Assembly (NCBI GenBank): GCA_029948255.1
Contig: JALIZF010001762.1
Span: forward strand, 124,001-188,000
Direction of reading: 5' to 3'
Length of the DNA stretch: 64,000 bases
DNA from: Telmatactis stephensoni
Taxonomy: Eukaryota; Cnidaria; Anthozoa; Actiniaria; Isophelliidae
In this document: positions 11,451-21,486 of the stretch, piece by piece
Numbering within the stretch: the first letter of the stretch is position 1
Layout: every line of letters begins with the position of its first letter
Notes under the pieces: model-generated
Database searches by the model: none
The model's input: only the letters and a program-made list of their open reading frames with translations
Told to the model about the DNA's origin: nothing
Program-made: the position numbers and the translations under genes

Positions 11451-11737
11451 TTTTAGTAAACATTAAATCACATAAAACATTGAGATTTGCAATTCGTTAC
11501 GCAAAGAGATATGCTTAGTAATTTTGACCCTGAAAACGCGCCATATTATGAAAGTCGAAACATGTCTTTCAAATTTAAAAGTGTTGTGTTGTTTTTAAAA
11601 ATTCTTGCATCGTTTGTGCTTATCGATCAATATAATTTGTACTAAATTGCACAATTTTGTTTGCAAAGTTTTACACGGATATATTGTAAGCACTCTACAA
11701 CACAAGCATCAGTAAAGTTTTCAGTCAAAATCTAGGT

Positions 11738-12228
11738 ACTAAACTAGCTATTTCTAATAGAAAATGAAGTGCTGCGAGCAGAAAACAGCTAGGTGTATCC
11801 ACGTTAGCAGAACTATTCCCCTAAAACTCACGAAAGTACACCGCTTTCTCTAATATATCAAATGTTTCTTGTCAACCTCCTGTGCGTTGTGTGACGAACA
11901 CTGCTAGTTGACCTTCAATATTGAACTACAAGGATCAGTGTCGGACACACACAGTTCAAAATTTTTAGCACTTTGAGTAAAGCAATTTTTCAAACAATCT
12001 CAAACGGCTAGCGTTGGCAATGATTATAAAACTAACTGATATTAAAAAGCTAGTCTATTTAGGAAAAGATGTGAATCGCTGATCGTATGTATCGCGTGTT
12101 CGTCTAGTGACATCCTTGACGGTATGGGTATGAACTTGAACCGCTGATCGTATGCATCGCATGTTCGTCTAGTGACATCCACAGATTACACTGTGTATAG
12201 GAGGCTACTCGCTTTGCTCGCAGCAATA
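11738..12228. repeat. Dispersed 490-bp element, copy 1
   Basis: This segment is matched in reverse by 21487-21970, with point changes and a small insertion. Recognisable blocks are AACTAGCTATTTCTAATAG at one end, CAATATTGAACTACAAGGAT in the middle, GTTCGTCTAGTGACATCC twice, and a GCTCGCAGC end. No coding frame. Confidence 0.65.
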
Positions 12229-12311
12229 AATAATGTATAGAATAAATAATTCCAAAAGGTCTCAGAAGCAAAAAGGATGTGATAATTTTTAAACATAAAA
12301 CAACTCTTTTA

Positions 12312-12358
12312 ATTTGGTACATGTTTCGATGTTACTAACATCATCTTCAGCCATATGA
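12312..12358 (-). ncRNA. Hammerhead-like motif, inverted copy at PLE1 left end
   Basis: Minus-strand order is GG-CUGAAGA-U, helix GAUGUU-AGU-AACAUC, GAAAC-AU-GUA, CC. Helix I pairs UGG before the core with CCA after the GUA site and continues past one mismatch. Identical to the + copy at 24396-24443. Confidence 0.5.
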
Positions 12359-12509
12359 AATAATATTACAATGCGCGTGAATATATACTGATACCTATAC
12401 ATTCAGTTATTAACGAACAAAATTTAAACTAACCAATAAGGAAACAAGTTATCTAAAGTAGAGCTGTATGAACTAAAGATAACTGAAAAGATAAACAAAC
12501 AACATAACA

Positions 12510-12690
12510 AAGTTAAACTGACATGTTCAACTTGTTTGTTTAACTCAGGTTTCAACCGTTCAATAAAATAGCCCTCTTTAATTTTTAACTGGAAATTACT
12601 AGAAGCAGAATCTAGTATTTTAAAACACGATAGATCACATTTGTCCTTGTAGTCCTTTGAACTAGTAAGATGTTTAAAAACATGTGATTT
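12510..12690 (-). pseudogene. PLE1 C-terminal coding fragment, inverted
   Basis: Reads on the minus strand as the same C-terminal peptide found on the + strand at 22425-22620 (HLTSSKD.KDKCDLSCFKIL and GYFIERLKPELNKQ). It lies head to head with the RT fragment that starts at 12692. It is a duplicated tail, not a separate gene. Confidence 0.7.
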
Positions 12691-12691
12691 T

Positions 12692-13419
12692 ATGTTAAGT
12701 GATAAATCTAAATTCCAAAAATTAACTTCTGATTTAACTTTGCGGAGGGAGGGTCAGTTACAAAGGTTTTTACGTAATCTTAGAAATAAGGATTTGCTAG
12801 ATCAGGAAACATACAAAGAGATTTATCCGACTGGGTCCCAACCAGCTCGGTTTTACAGTTTACCTAAGATGCATAAAGTAAAAGATCCTTCTGTAACTAC
12901 TCCTCCCTTTAGACCTATTGTTTCTTCGATTGGTAACGGAGTTATAACTATAATTTAGCTAAGTATCTACTTAGACCTCATATTTCTTATGAGTTTTGTG
13001 CCAAAGATACTTTTTCGTTTGTCAAAGAATTTCAGAGCGTTGACCTTACTGATAAGGTTTTAGTTTCTTTTGATATCGTTAGCCTCTTCACCAATATTCC
13101 TTTGTCTGAAACTATTGATTTAGCCGTTAAAGCTATTACCCAAGGTAATACTAATTTAAAACTTAGTAAAGCTCAACTAACACAGTTGTTCAATTTTGCT
13201 ACCAGTCAAACCCATTTTTTATTTGATGGCTGTTGTTATGATCAAGTAGATGGAGTGGCTATGGGTTCACCTCTAGCTCCTGTGTTAGCTAATTTCTTTA
13301 TGGGTCATTTTGAAAAACTTTGTTTTGATAATTATACTGGTCCTGGGGTTTCGTATTATCGTAGGTATGTAGATGATACTATCTGTTGCTTCAATAACAT
13401 GAACGATGCCAACTTGTTT
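12692..13419 (+). pseudogene. PLE1 reverse transcriptase, frameshifted and truncated
   Basis: Motifs in order: PARFYSLPKMHK and PFRPIVSSIG, then after a frameshift at about 12940 YNLAKYLLRPH, VSFDIVSLFTNIPL, DGVAMGSPLAPVLANFFM and the catalytic YVDD (YYRRYVDDTICCF). This is the Penelope-like RT order. The frame ends near 13419, where a repeat unit (GGTTACTGG-CTTT-ACCAGTAACC palindrome, 13421-13445) begins. The continuation is at 21971. Confidence 0.8.
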
Positions 13420-14082
13420 TTGTGGTTACTGGCTTTACCAGTAACCCACTATGTCATGGGCTTCAAGGGTGCGTGCGTGCGTGATTCGGAAATCCCCGAA
13501 GTAGAGCCGAATTGTCAAGCCGAAAGATATGCGAACTTCTTTCGCTCGTCCGAGGGTGTTGAAGTCGATTATTAACTAGACGCACTCGTGCGTTCACTCG
13601 TGCCCATGTAAAAGAAGCCCAAAACCGGCTTAAAAAGGACATTTAGATTAGCTGCCGCTAGAGTAAGAGCGATTGACATGTTGTCGTTAATAAACTTTTT
13701 AACAAGATGCGGTACGCACCTCGAACCGTACACTGGTTGCCTGTAGTTCAACAAGCCGCAGTAGTAAAGATCTTTAATTTGTCTGTCAACAGCTATTAGT
13801 GTTTGCCTTTGTCCTTCTATTATCATGCATGGTATTATCATTATATATCTCACATGCAAAAATAGTACCTGCCAATATACCAGTTTATTCAACTTTTTAT
13901 TTCACTATATATCTAAATTCTTTGCTGTAAAGACTTCTACAACGGCGTTTTTGACACAATAACAAATCGTGTATTTTTTCGTTCATGTTTCAGATGTTTT
14001 ATCCATTACGTGACCAAACGCATCAGGTCAAATAGAACATAAAAATATATTGAATTTCAATAAACTTACCAAGGGCACTAGG

Positions 14083-14356
14083 ACAAAGTCAGTGTGTGTG
14101 TACGCACTAGTCGAAGTAAACCCCTACCCCACCCCCAACCAGAGACAGGCCTTGAAATGTGTCTATATCTATATTTGGATTTGAGGCCAGTAACCACATG
14201 GCCTCATAGAGGTCTATTTTTGTGGTTACTGGCTTTATGCAGCATTCATGCGTGCGTGCGTGCGTAATTCGGAAATCCCCGAAGTAGACACGAAGTGTCA
14301 ACCCGAAAGATATGCGAAGTTCGTGCGCCCGTCCGAGGGTGTTTAAGTCGATTATT
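14083..14356. repeat. Repeat blocks shared with 13416-13575 and 17668-17797
   Basis: GGCACTAGGACAAAGTC and the following ACTAGTCGAAGTAAACCCC segment recur at 17669. TTTTTGTGGTTACTGGCTTT and the following GAAATCCCCGAAGTAGA segment recur at 13416-13575. These blocks make the spacer of the inverted Helentron-like element and its flank. No coding frame. Confidence 0.6.
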
Positions 14357-14875
14357 AATAATCAAATGTAGACTTTGTGGTTATAAAATATATCTCTTCA
14401 GACCAAATTGTTCAGTTTAGTTCATAAATATATATGTAAGGGAAACGTTTGATCAATTTTCGATAAACGTAGTATTGACGAAGTTGTTCGGAATGAAATA
14501 GGAAACTTAAAGCAAGGAACATGGGGCGATATTTTAATAGTGTAGATTTGGCTTCGCGTACGTTTGTTGTTATGTCGCTTCAAGGCATAAGGTAATGTAG
14601 AAAGAGTATGTTCCATTACTTTACTTGATGTAATCAGACAGAGGTCTAATTGATTGTTGCGAGTTTTAGAAAGATTAAAACTATATTTTGTATATTTTCA
14701 TGGAACTAAGATGACCTGATGCGTTTGGTCACGTAATGGATAAAACACCTGAAACTGAACGAAAAAATACACGATTTGTTATTGTGTCAAAAACGCCGTT
14801 GTAGAAGTCTTTACAGCAAACAATTTAGATATTTAGTGAAACAAAAAAAGTTAAATAAACTGGTATATTTGCAGG

Positions 14876-17189
14876 GAGTTTGACTAATGTGCGGGCTGCG
14901 GGTTGCGGGCCAAAATTTGCGGGTTGCGGGCCAAAATTTGCGGGTTGCGGAAAAAATGTTACTTAAATGAAACAGTGACCGAAATGTAGTCAACGTGCCG
15001 ACTTACTGGTATTATTTGGTAAAGCTGTCACTGCAAATCAGCAATGTGTAACGTATGAAGACCCAGGCTTGTTTAGGGCTACACAAACTAAAATATTTAA
15101 ACCCAAAATAAAACAGACAACAGATTGCTCGTGTACAGATGCACTGAATGAAATATTCCGGACAAGTCTCGATTGCTTTTTTGATAAGATAACACTCGAT
15201 ATGTGGTGATCCTGTTGTGATCTCGTTGTCAGTGACCCCAATTTAGAAACCATGGGAGAGACAGCGTTTCTTCTAAATCAACATCCTCTATGTTCATCAA
15301 TGTGTCTATTTTCTTTTCATTTTCTATAAATTACAAAACAGTATTTGACAGCATAAGAATGGGTGTGGGAGGGAACCGTGAAGATGAATAAGATAAAGGG
15401 AGACTCCGCTCGCAAGGTACTCACTAGAGCTAGCAAACTTTATCTCGACCTACCTGGCATGTAGAACTCATGCTCTTCTTTGTTTTCATCTTTAATTCTT
15501 TCTATCCATCTAAGCATTTAGAGAACAAAGCCAGTCAAGAGAATGTTTTCATAAACAGTTTAATCATGACACAGACATGGTCACAGCATGTCGTGGTACA
15601 TTGCACAATCATACGACATGCATATGAAAACTGCTCTAATTAGAATTACCGCTGAGAATTGCTCTCGTTGTCACTTTCTTCAAACTTTAAATTCCTTTTG
15701 GCTGACGCAAGACTAAATGAGAAAAAGTGGCATTTTGTTATTTGATCGAATGTAGCTTGCGACTAAAGCCAGCTCCATTGTGTTCTACAACGAGAACCTC
15801 TCGGGGGGTGGGGCTACACTATAAAATAATTAGCCTGCATAGCCTGGCTCTTTTGGGGAGGGGGATGGGGGAAGTTAAAATTTTGAGTTTTAGCATTTCC
15901 TGGTATCTTTTAGGGTATTGTGTGCTATCTCTAAGGGGTTAAAATCGTCCATCCACGCCGTCCTCCTCCCCCTTCCCTCCCCCCTTCCCCCCTTTCCCCC
16001 CCCCCCCTTTCCCCTCCCCTTCCACCCCCTTCTCCCCCCCCCCCCCCTAGGGGGAGAACTGCACGTGTTATTGCAAATCACCGGCCTTACCTGCTTTCTT
16101 CCTTATCAAACTTATTAATACCAGTTCGGTCGTTTGACTGTTCGCTGTTTATACTGTTAAGACAACGTTATTTATCCAAAATCACTTTTACTTTAACAAA
16201 AGGAACATTAGTCATAGATTCATAATAGAAATTGTTATAATTACCGCTTCCTTGGAGGTGAACGCAAATCAGGCGATATGCATATCACGCTTGCCGGTGA
16301 GGAATCCGAAGGGGAATCCGATATACATATTGGATTGCAAATGCCACCACTTCTGTAATATAGTATAAGAAAATGATACTTTACAAATGCACAACACATA
16401 AGGTAAATCAGGCAAGATCGATCTTTAAAATGCAAAGACTGTTGCCATTCCTATAAACTGAGCTACCAGGGTTTGCAGTGGCAACGCTCAGATAGAACGG
16501 CAAAAATACGATTATAGCAGCATATATATATATATTTATTTATGTTGTAATTAAAAACTTACTTAGCCGAAGGCGAAACAGTTGTTTTCATGAACGGCAC
16601 CAGCTCCTCGTCTCCACTTGAGTCCATGACGAACAACTGGCACTCTCACCCACGACGCTCACTGTACCACACAACCGTACGTGATCTGCTGTGTGCCGCG
16701 GTGAAAGATATATCCCGGTCCGTTGATTGTGCAACCTTGTCGTGTGTTTGACCAAAACACATTTTTGTGTACGATGATAGATTGGTTTACAGACACTGCT
16801 AACTCAAAACAGGTATCGATTGTAATCTAGCCGCTAAAAGGACTTCAAAACTTGACTTACCTTGCTCCATTATGGATTTAAAGTAATTGTTTATAATAAT
16901 CGTACATATTTTTAACCCAGTTAGTTCAAGTAAGCAACGTCAATGTTTGGGTTTTTTTGTTTTTGTTTTTGTTTTTTTTGACGTCTGGTTTTATACCGTT
17001 ATAATATATGACTGATCTTTCTGACAAGCTAAAATCAGCTACAACTCTAAAACTACTGGGGACACTTGTTTTATTCAAAATGAGCACATTTTTCTCAAGC
17101 CCGCAAATTTTGGCCCGCAACCCGCAAATTTTGGCCCGCAGCCCGCAAATTTTGGCCCGCAACCCGCAGCCCGCAAAATAGCCTGACCC
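14876..17189. mobile_element. 2.3-kb TIR element with 9-bp target duplication
   Basis: Flanked by ATTTGCAGG at 14867-14875 and 17190-17198. Ends GAGTTTGACTAATG and GGGTCAGGCTATTT (reverse) are imperfect, followed inward by repeated TGCGGGCTGCGGG / GGCCAAAATTTGCGGG units, inverted at both ends. Removing it restores the right arm of the Helentron-like element, which can be checked against the uninterrupted left arm at 13850-13875. A 9-bp duplication fits Mutator-like elements. The interior has no transposase; it holds C/G-rich low complexity (15955-16050) and otherwise nothing recognised. Confidence 0.7.
15955..16050. repeat. Poly-pyrimidine C-rich low complexity
   Basis: Runs of C broken by T on the + strand. 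ORFs on both strands here are composition artefacts. Just upstream, 15880-15950 has TTTTAGCATTTCCTGGTATC and ATCTCTAAGGGGTT...AAAATCGTCC, also seen at 37490-37630. Confidence 0.85.
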
Positions 17190-17818
17190 ATTTGCAGGTA
17201 ATATTTTTGCATGTGAGATATGATAATAGCTGTTGATAGACAAAAAGGTCTTTACTACTGCGGCTTGTTGAACTACAGGCAACCGGTGTAAGGTTCGAGG
17301 TGCGTCTTGTTAAAAAGTTTATTAACGACAACATGTCAATCGTTCTTACTCTAGCGGCAGCTATAAATCTAAATGTCCTTTTTAAGCCCATTTTGGACTC
17401 CCTTTCATGGACACGAGTGAACCCACGAGTGCGTCTAGTTGTTGCCAGTTTGGTTGAGGCAATTTCTCAACAGAACTTACATGTTTGATCGAAATTTTGT
17501 TTTCCAGCCGTGTTTACAATGTACATTTACTAGTTAAAGATGCGAAGGCAGGTTGAACATGATTTATATTTCTCAATGCATGGTTCTGTTACATCATGTG
17601 TTTCTGGTTACATTTTATATAGTACTTCAGTTTTTCATTTTGCTTATGTAGAAATATAAATAAACTTAACAAAGGCACTAGGACAAAGTCGGTGTGTGTG
17701 TATGCACTAGTCGAAGTAAACCCCTACCCCCACCCTCAACCAGGGACAGGCCTTGAAATGTGTCTGTGTGTATATTGGCCTCATAGAGGTCTATTTTTTA
17801 AATATCTCACATGCATTA

Positions 17819-18062
17819 GAGCGATAACACTAAATCCGTGAAATAAGATCTAAATTGTTATTGTGTAATAGTTCTTATTTAGCGACTAATAGTCAATATC
17901 ACTCAACCATAACAATCTATAAATGAATACACAAGAGACATCAAATACACAGGAGACGTTTTAATTGCTAGTTCATCATTAATTTTCTTCTGTGACTCAG
18001 ATTTTAATTTCACTGATTCAATTAAATAGAGCTTTATTGTTATTGTGGCAACAAAAAGGCTA
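17819..18062. repeat. Left TIR of the DM-carrying transposon
   Basis: Matches the reverse complement of 20862-21026 plus 21320-21397. Small differences (for example CACTGATTCAATT against CATTCAATT) show it is not a fresh duplication. Confidence 0.85.
18033..18038 (-). promoter_or_regulatory. Poly(A) signal AATAAA for the DM-domain gene
   Basis: AATAAA on the minus strand, about 147 bases past the DM-gene stop, inside the left TIR. Confidence 0.5.
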
Positions 18063-18184
18063 CCATGTACAAGAGGATGTATGACAGTATAATTATTCGA
18101 TTTTCAGCATAAATATGAACGCGAAATATGAAAGTTATGAATTTGCGCTAACTATGGTATCTCATTAATTTTTTAATCAGCTTT

Positions 18185-19345
18185 TTATAATCTTCCATAA
18201 TTTTTTTTCAACAGTTTCCCACAAAATGGGCAAAAGTTTGAGTTGCGGCTTGTTGAATTATGGCACGAAGAACATATTTGTGAAACATCATCTTTAAACA
18301 TTTCACTTGTACTGAGTGCCACGGAATTGGGATGAGGTCGACATAAAGGCGAGGCCTGTTTTGTTCCCTCCTTGTTGAAAGCCAGAACGTTTTTCGGTGG
18401 ATCCCTTTGTCGAGTTTTTTCAAGCGACTCCACATTCTGCAGAATACTTCTCAAGGTGTCACAGTTCACGGCAATTGAACTTAGTTCTTTAACTTTTTCT
18501 TCTTCCACTCGTTCTGCTATGGTAAAAGCACTCGAATCATATGTGGCTTCTTTGCTGCTTTCGTCGCTGTTGCTCAACACTCTGCTTATTACAATTTCTA
18601 AACTGTTGTTTTCTTCCTTAAGAAGGGACGAAAGAGTTGCTGTGTCGGTGTTCGGGAATATTTCTTTCAGTTTGTGCAAGTTTTTCTTAAACTGTAAATC
18701 GCTATTTTCCGATGACGGTGGAATAGCTGTAGGCATCATTAGCACTGGTTCTTTCGAAGCTGACCTTGATCTTGCTTCGGTACCTGGCAAAAACTGCTGA
18801 TGCAGCTGAAGAGAAGATTTCAGCACTTGTAATGGAGAAAGATTAGGATTAGCCCTAACAATCTCTGATGAGAAGTTGTTGATGCTGTTATAAAACTGCC
18901 TGTGCCTTTCGAGTGTCTTTTTTCTCTCTTCTGTAAGAAAAATTGTTTTCAGTATGATTTCAATTAGAGCTTACATTAAATTTTTAAAGAATTCCATACC
19001 TTGTCGTTTTTCTGCTGCAGTTTTGCTTTTCACCAAGGTTGCTGTTCTTGTTTCTATGTCGGCAAGATTAACTACATCTTGTGGCGCTATAAATTCTGGA
19101 AATGCTAATGCATGTGTTGACTCTTTTACATGTGACAAACTCGACGAGCTTGAAGCTGTTGTCGAAGAGGTAGCACTCGAACTAAGGACATTATTTCTGC
19201 GTTGTTCTTTTATCTCTTTGATATTCTCATGCGACGCACATTTCGAGCAAGAGCAATGTTGAAATGGACAATTTCGTTTGTGGCCTCGTAGAATGCTAGA
19301 CTTGCCATGAAGCCTGCATTTAACACATGTTCGAACTCCGGACAT
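18185..19345 (-). CDS. DM-domain (DMRT-like) protein carried by a transposon, two exons
   Basis: Join of 19345-19000 and 18930-18185 (minus); the 69-bp intron has GT and AG ends and the frame is kept (phase 1), giving 363 residues. The first ATG, AGA-ATG-TCC, is at 19345. The DM domain is at about residues 5-50: zinc ligands C7, C10, H13, H22, C26, C31, C33, C36, with exactly the spacing of Doublesex (3,3,9,4,5,2,3) and the signature CRLHG and LRGHKRNCPF. A Ser-rich linker follows. Residues about 193-235 (KLKEIFPNTDTATLSSLL and following) look like the DMA/CUE-like helical domain of DMRT proteins. The C-terminus (about 335-355) is a CxxC-x10-CxxC zinc ribbon, not typical of DMRT proteins. Predicted sequence-specific DNA-binding protein. 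It is divergent from the transposase and entirely inside the TIRs. A retained host gene swallowed by nested insertions is less likely, given the TA duplication and TIRs. Confidence 0.85.
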
Positions 19346-19647
19346 TCTTTTTGCAAGCAAACGCAGAAGTACACCAACACAACTGGAATAGTTGACTCTG
19401 TAGTGCGACTATAAGACTACTGATATTAATGGGTGATTATGAGGCAATTGTTAAAATGTTTTTGTAGCAGACCCGCCCTATTGAATTTGTCTATAGTATT
19501 GAATGTGTTTAATTTGACTTTTTTTACGGACTTGTTTAAGTTTCTCTGGGGAATTTTGCGAAGCGAAAATATGCGAGAAAATGCAAGAACAGCCCCTCGT
19601 TTAAAATTAGTCCTCAGTCGGTTTGCCTAGAGTGCAAGCGTGCCTAA
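19346..19647. promoter_or_regulatory. Shared divergent promoter region
   Basis: The 302 bp between the DM-gene ATG (minus) and the transposase ATG (plus) has no frame of its own and must hold both promoters. No unambiguous TATA box was picked out. A TAA lies directly before the transposase ATG in the same frame, so that start is the first possible one. Confidence 0.5.
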
Positions 19648-20818
19648 ATGTCTTGGCAAATAAATAGAAAAGGAGGCGTATTTCAATACCGAACTTCGCA
19701 TCCCTTGGAAAGGAGAGTGCAAATTATACTAACTTATGTCAATACAGGTTCCATTGCCGTTACTTCTAGAATCGAAAAAGTATCTTACAACTGCGTCTCA
19801 AAGTTGGTAAGACAGTTCCAACAAAGTGCTCAGTTTGGTCCTCGATATGTGAACAACAGAAGACCGACTCGTATTCCAATCTGGATAAAAACCTACATTG
19901 AAGCTCTGCTAATAATATATCCCACATTATATATAAGAGAATATCTTCAAATTGTGGCTGATGACCTCAACCTTCAGAGAAACGACACTCCTTCTTATTC
20001 TTCTGTTATAAAGCTTATTAAAAGTTTGAACATAACAAGAAAAAAATGCATACATGTAGCCAGGGAACGTTACTCTCCATTTGTTATGCAACGTCGTCAG
20101 GAGTATGTACAGTGGCGCCTGACCGTCGATCCAGCAAGAGTGTATTTTTTTGACGAAACTTCATTTACAACGGAGACAGACCAGCGTGAATATGGTCGTT
20201 CGGAATCGGGCTTTCGTTTACCAGCTTACCGAAACAAAAATCCAAGACTTGGAAAATATTCTGTTTTAGGACTTTGTGGATTCAGGGAAGGTTTTATACA
20301 GGCAATCCCAATAGAAGGAAATTTTAATACCATTTTGATCAATGAAGTTATGGAAAACCAATTCGTTCCCTTACTTCCGAGGGACAGTTTTCTCATCTGT
20401 GACAATGCTAGTATCCATAATGAAGTTGATTTGGCCCGGATATTATCAAGAAAGAATATTAACCTTAGAAATGTGTTTGCTTCATCGAGTGTAAATAAAG
20501 ACTCGGAAAAAATCCGAGCCCCCAGCTCGGATTTTTTCCGAGTCTTTATTTACACTCGATGAAGCAAACACATTTCAAACATTATTCCGAGTGACAATTT
20601 CCATTCATTTACTTAATATTAACCTTGTTAAGCTTCCACCTTATAGCTATGACTTGAATCCAATTGAGATGGCTTTTGGATTGGCTAAGGCAATCTCCAG
20701 GCAAAGTCCAGAAACATTACAAGAAAATATGATGCTAGGAATAGTTAATGCATTTTTAGGAATAAATACACAGACTGTTAGAAAATTTTACAAAAAATCC
20801 TGGAAAATATTTCGTTGA
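19648..20818 (+). pseudogene. Tc1/mariner-type DD34E transposase, split by a hairpin insertion
   Basis: The frame 19648-20466 gives an N-terminal helix-turn-helix region (about residues 20-130) and the catalytic core: D169 in VYFFDET, D252 in LICDNASIHN. It is interrupted at 20467 by a 160-bp insertion and resumes at 20627 with LPPYSYDLNPIEMAFG. Counting without the insertion puts E287 34 residues after the second Asp, that is DD34E as in Tc1 elements. The insertion is not a multiple of three and brings stops, so this copy cannot make full transposase. Intact length would be about 337 residues, usual for the family. No other decay was noticed. Confidence 0.85.
20467..20626. mobile_element. 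160-bp hairpin insertion in the transposase
   Basis: AATATTAACCTT at 20455-20466 is repeated at 20615-20626, a candidate 12-bp target duplication. Between them is a nearly perfect palindrome: AAATGTGTTTGCTTCATCG to GAGCC, tip around CCCAGC, then the inverse, followed by a 38-base single-copy tail. Removing the unit restores the transposase frame. Confidence 0.75.
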
Positions 20819-20886
20819 AACTCATATTACGTATTCATTATCTATTCATGCAGCTTATTGTTGCCAGCCTTTGTATTGTTGCCACA

Positions 20887-20892
20887 ATTAAA
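20887..20892 (+). promoter_or_regulatory. Poly(A) signal variant ATTAAA for the transposase
   Basis: ATTAAA lies about 69 bases after the transposase stop, in the right TIR. The same place in the left TIR reads AATAAA. Confidence 0.4.
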
Positions 20893-21026
20893 GCTCTATT
20901 TAATTGAATGAAATTAAAATCTGAGTCACAGAAGAAAATTAATGATGAACTAGCAATTAAAACGTCTCCTGTGTATTTGATGTCTCTTGTGTATTCATTT
21001 ATAGATTGTTATGGTTGAGTGATATT

Positions 21027-21319
21027 TAACAATTAGACCTCGAGGCCGAATGGACTACGAGTCAATAGCCCATGAGGCCGTAGGCCGAATGGGCTATTCA
21101 AACTCGTAGTCCATGAGGCCGAGAGGTCTAATTGTTTTAGTATTCACCAACATATTGGGCCAAAGGTGAATGAGACTAAACAAAACAAAGAGAGAAAAAT
21201 GTTTTATTGATATTATTACTCGCGCTTCCTCTCAACTCGGGCTATCACCAATAGCCCGAGGTTAGGGAGCCAATCAGAATGCAGGATTTGTAATAGCTCT
21301 TATGTTGGTGAATACTAAT
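21027..21319. mobile_element. Hairpin-plus-TIR MITE family B, copy 1
   Basis: Inserted in the right TIR of the DM-carrying transposon; comparison with the left TIR shows the join GAGTGATATT|GACTATTAG. It has two parts. First a hairpin from AACAATTAGACCTCGAGG to GGTCTAATTGTT with a GGCCGTAGGCC tip. Then a unit bounded by TAGTATTCACCAACATA and its inverse TATGTTGGTGAATACTA. Copy 2 is at 49300-49662. Confidence 0.65.
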
Positions 21320-21486
21320 GACTATTAGTCGCTAAATAAAAACTATATTACACAATAACAATTTAGATCTTATTTCACGGATTTAGTGTTATCGCTCTAC
21401 TTCTGTCTTCCGGAAAAAGACTTACACAGGTCTATTAACTAATTACTTTAGCTTTACTCCATTTAGTTATAAATTAGGTTTAATTG

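Larger units (their letters stand above)
8850..11645. mobile_element. Palindromic PLE-ended composite element
   Basis: The outer segments 8850-8950 and 11535-11645 are inverted copies (GACATGTTTCGACTTTC / GAAAGTCGAAACATGTC). Inside, arms of about 325 bp (9119-9441 and 10797-11121) are strongly similar and inverted. The spacer carries a short + ORF next to the left arm and a different - ORF next to the right arm. The outer ends resemble the ends of Penelope-like elements elsewhere in this window (12.3 and 24.4 kb), including a hammerhead-like motif, complete on the left and degenerate on the right (about 11527-11573). No RT is present, so it is non-autonomous or rearranged. Confidence 0.5.
13576..17438. 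mobile_element. Inverted-duplicate Helentron-like element
   Basis: Left arm 13576-14030 and right arm (14712-14875 plus 17199-17438) are inverted copies of about 400-455 bp. Both outer ends are of the Helentron 3-prime type: CTAG, hairpin ACGCAC-loop-TGCGT, then ACTCGTG, with TT next to CTAG on both sides when read in the element's orientation. The arm matches the 3-prime half of the element at 22684-24317 (for example ACACGATTTGTTATTGTGTC). A 2.3-kb element has inserted into the right arm. No Rep/helicase coding is visible. Confidence 0.55.
17819..21397 (+). mobile_element. Tc1/mariner-type transposon carrying a DM-domain gene
   Basis: The element starts GAGCGATAACACTAAATCC (17819) and ends with the reverse complement (21397), with TA on each side (17817-17818, 21398-21399), the standard Tc1/mariner target. 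The TIRs are about 240 bp (left 17819-18062; right 20862-21397, interrupted by a 293-bp insertion). Inside are two divergent genes: a two-exon DM-domain gene on the minus strand (18185-19345) and a DD34E transposase on the plus strand (19648-20818, broken by a 160-bp hairpin). The TIRs carry AATAAA / ATTAAA poly(A) signals after each gene. Two genes inside one TIR pair with a TA duplication means the DM gene moved with the element. Confidence 0.85.

Noticed and set aside
10966..11466. 166-residue ORF with repeated FCQFQMRT blocks
   Set aside because: It is the 135-bp tandem repeat read in frame; the minus strand is equally open.
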